A DNA stretch of 6,913 nt, from NCBI GenBank assembly GCA_018969165.1, contig JAGWYX010000201.1, forward strand, positions 1 through 6,913, in the 5' to 3' direction. Shown one piece after another: positions 6,023-6,913 of the stretch. The notes beneath the pieces were generated by a model, which was not told the origin of the DNA, searched no databases, and worked only from the letters and a program-made list of their open reading frames with translations. The position numbers were made by a program, and so were the translations under genes. Source of the DNA: Verrucomicrobiota bacterium (GTDB lineage: Bacteria > Verrucomicrobiota > Verrucomicrobiia > Limisphaerales > JAGWYX01). How positions within the stretch are numbered: position 1 is the first letter of the stretch; each line of letters begins with the position of its first letter.

Positions 6023-6100
6023 CGGCGCGGCCGGAGGCCGTCGCCCTACCAAAGGCAGGTTTTTGGCTCATGCGCCCGGTAGGGCGGCGCTGCCGCGCCG
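6023..6100. repeat. Imperfect long inverted repeat in the ROK kinase-ppx gap
   Basis: The left arm 6023-6050 and right arm 6078-6100 are inverted copies. They share cgccctacc (6042-6050) with ggtagggcg (6078-6086), 9 bp perfect, and cggcgcgg-type outer ends, with a 27-nt centre containing a T run. Each arm also has its own hairpin: cggcgc-tgcc-gcgccg (6085-6100, 6-bp stem with a tetraloop) in the right arm and cggcc-gga-ggccg (6028-6040) in the left. The nested design resembles the REP-like element at 146-219, although the sequence differs. It may also act as a transcript end for the ROK gene, but there is no clean stem followed by a U run on the minus strand. Confidence 0.7.
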
Positions 6101-6115
6101 TCCCGCACCCGCCGC

Positions 6116-6133
6116 CGCAGGCTCGAGCCTGCG
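6116..6133. repeat. 18-bp perfect palindrome in the ROK kinase-ppx gap
   Basis: The sequence cgcaggctcgagcctgcg is perfectly self-complementary over 18 bp, centred on a ctcgag core. It lies 93 nt after the ROK stop and 15 nt from the longer inverted repeat. It could be another dispersed palindrome, a dimeric-protein binding site or part of a terminator; nothing here decides between these. The remainder of the 238-nt gap (5989-6022 and 6134-6226) shows nothing I can support. Confidence 0.65.
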
Positions 6134-6226
6134 TTCCCTCCGCCACCGGGTCGCGCGGCAGCCCGGCCGTGCCTCGAGGCGGTTCAGGCGCAGACCAGCG
6201 ATGGACACCAGCCACGGTCGGGGTGA

Positions 6227-6913
6227 TCACTTCCCCTTCTGCCGAGCCAGGACGGCGGCGCCGGTGATGCCGGCGTCGTCACCCAACTTGGTCGAGATGA
6301 TGCTGATCCCCTTGGCGGTGCCGTTGAGGGCGTAATCCAGCGCCGTCTCGACGATGATGGCCAGCATTTCGTCCTCGAGGGCGTCGATGATGCCACCGCC
6401 GAGCACGACGACTTCGGGGTTGACGATGTTGATGAGATTGGCCACGGCAATCCCGGTGTATTCGGCGGCCTCCTCGATCACGCGCTCGACAAACTTGTCG
6501 CCGCGCCGAATCGCCTTGCGCAGGTCGCCGCTGCGCATGTCGGCCAGGTCCGCCCCCAGCATCTCGGTCAGGAGCGTCTTCTGGCCGTCTTTGACGGCGG
6601 CCTGGATTTTGCGGAAGATGGCGCCGCGGCTGGCGACGGCCTCGAAGCAGCCCTTGTTGCCGCAACTGCATTTGGGCCCGCCGACCTCGACGACCATGTG
6701 GCCCACCTCGCCGGCGGTGCGGTTGAACCCGGAGAACAGCTTGCCGTTGAGGATGAGCCCGCCGCCGATGCCCGTCCCCAGGAAGATGCCGACGATGTGC
6801 TGGGGTTTGGCCTGGAGTTCGACCTCGTAGATGCCGAGCGTGCAGATGTTGCAGTCGTTCTCGACGAACACGGGCACATCGAGCTGTTTCTCCAGTTCCT
6901 TCTTGAGCGGGAC
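6227..6913 (-). CDS. ROK-family sugar kinase, probably glucokinase (N-terminus beyond window)
   Basis: This is the C-terminal 228 residues of a ROK (repressor/ORF/kinase) protein; the start and N-terminal ATP-binding DxGGT region lie beyond the right edge. In visible numbering, VFVENDCN (15-22) holds the catalytic aspartate D20, where most relatives read ENDAN. GTGIGGGLILNG (46-57) is the glycine-rich sugar and phosphate region. GEVGH (68-72) and CSCGNKGCFEA (82-92) provide the ROK zinc ligands H72, C82, C84 and C89. NIVNPEVVVLGGGIID near the C-terminus is also typical. The visible sequence shows no helix-turn-helix domain, but any would be N-terminal, so a NagC/Mlc-like regulator is not strictly excluded; the total length is unknown. 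Most likely it phosphorylates glucose or a related hexose. It precedes the Ppx/GppA gene across 238 nt of repeats, so it may be a separate transcription unit. Confidence 0.92.
   Translation of the reverse strand, partial: VPLKKELEKQLDVPVFVENDCNICTLGIYEVELQAKPQHIVGIFLGTGIGGGLILNGKLFSGFNRTAGEVGHMVVEVGGPKCSCGNKGCFEAVASRGAIFRKIQAAVKDGQKTLLTEMLGADLADMRSGDLRKAIRRGDKFVERVIEEAAEYTGIAVANLINIVNPEVVVLGGGIIDALEDEMLAIIVETALDYALNGTAKGISIISTKLGDDAGITGAAVLARQKGK

Overview
The window is GC-rich bacterial DNA with every supported gene on the minus strand, so transcription runs from high to low coordinates. The gene content (glycolysis, SecG, an oligopeptide ABC transporter) is ordinary bacterial housekeeping. 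The intergenic DNA is unusual: nearly every gap holds a palindromic or repeated element, and recognisable Shine-Dalgarno sequences are mostly absent. That combination, with the repeat style, suggests a Verrucomicrobiota/PVC-type organism (possibly Limisphaerales-like). This is an inference from memory of such genomes and cannot be proved from this window.

Layout in transcription order: a ROK-family sugar kinase, 5' end off the window (6227-6913); a 238-nt gap with two palindromic elements; a short Ppx/GppA-family phosphatase (5041-5988); phosphoglycerate kinase pgk (3722-4990); a 228-nt gap holding copy B of a two-hairpin repeat; triosephosphate isomerase tpiA (2729-3493); an 18-nt gap made of two 9-bp tandem units; secG with a long Pro/Ala-rich tail (2243-2710); a 209-nt gap holding copy A of the same repeat; an OppA-type peptide-binding protein (123-2033), whose reading frame runs through a REP-like inverted repeat; and the first 45 codons of an OppB-type permease (1-135), overlapping the binding-protein gene by 13 nt.

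How the genes fit together: pgk and tpiA supply two steps of lower glycolysis/gluconeogenesis, and tpiA-secG is a common bacterial neighbourhood. The ROK kinase feeds sugar into the same pathway, and the Ppx/GppA protein acts on polyphosphate or guanosine pentaphosphate. The binding protein and OppB begin a peptide-uptake operon that continues beyond the left edge.

The strongest candidate for something undescribed is the ~178-bp two-hairpin repeat present twice in the same orientation (2067-2244 and 3506-3684). Its stems are nearly invariant, its loops are variable but almost constant in length, and both copies sit between a stop codon and the next start. Second is the REP-like element at the oppA-oppB junction, which shows a compensatory base-pair change between its two hairpins and is translated as part of the binding protein's extra C-terminal tail. 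No CRISPR array, tRNA, rRNA or transposase gene was seen.
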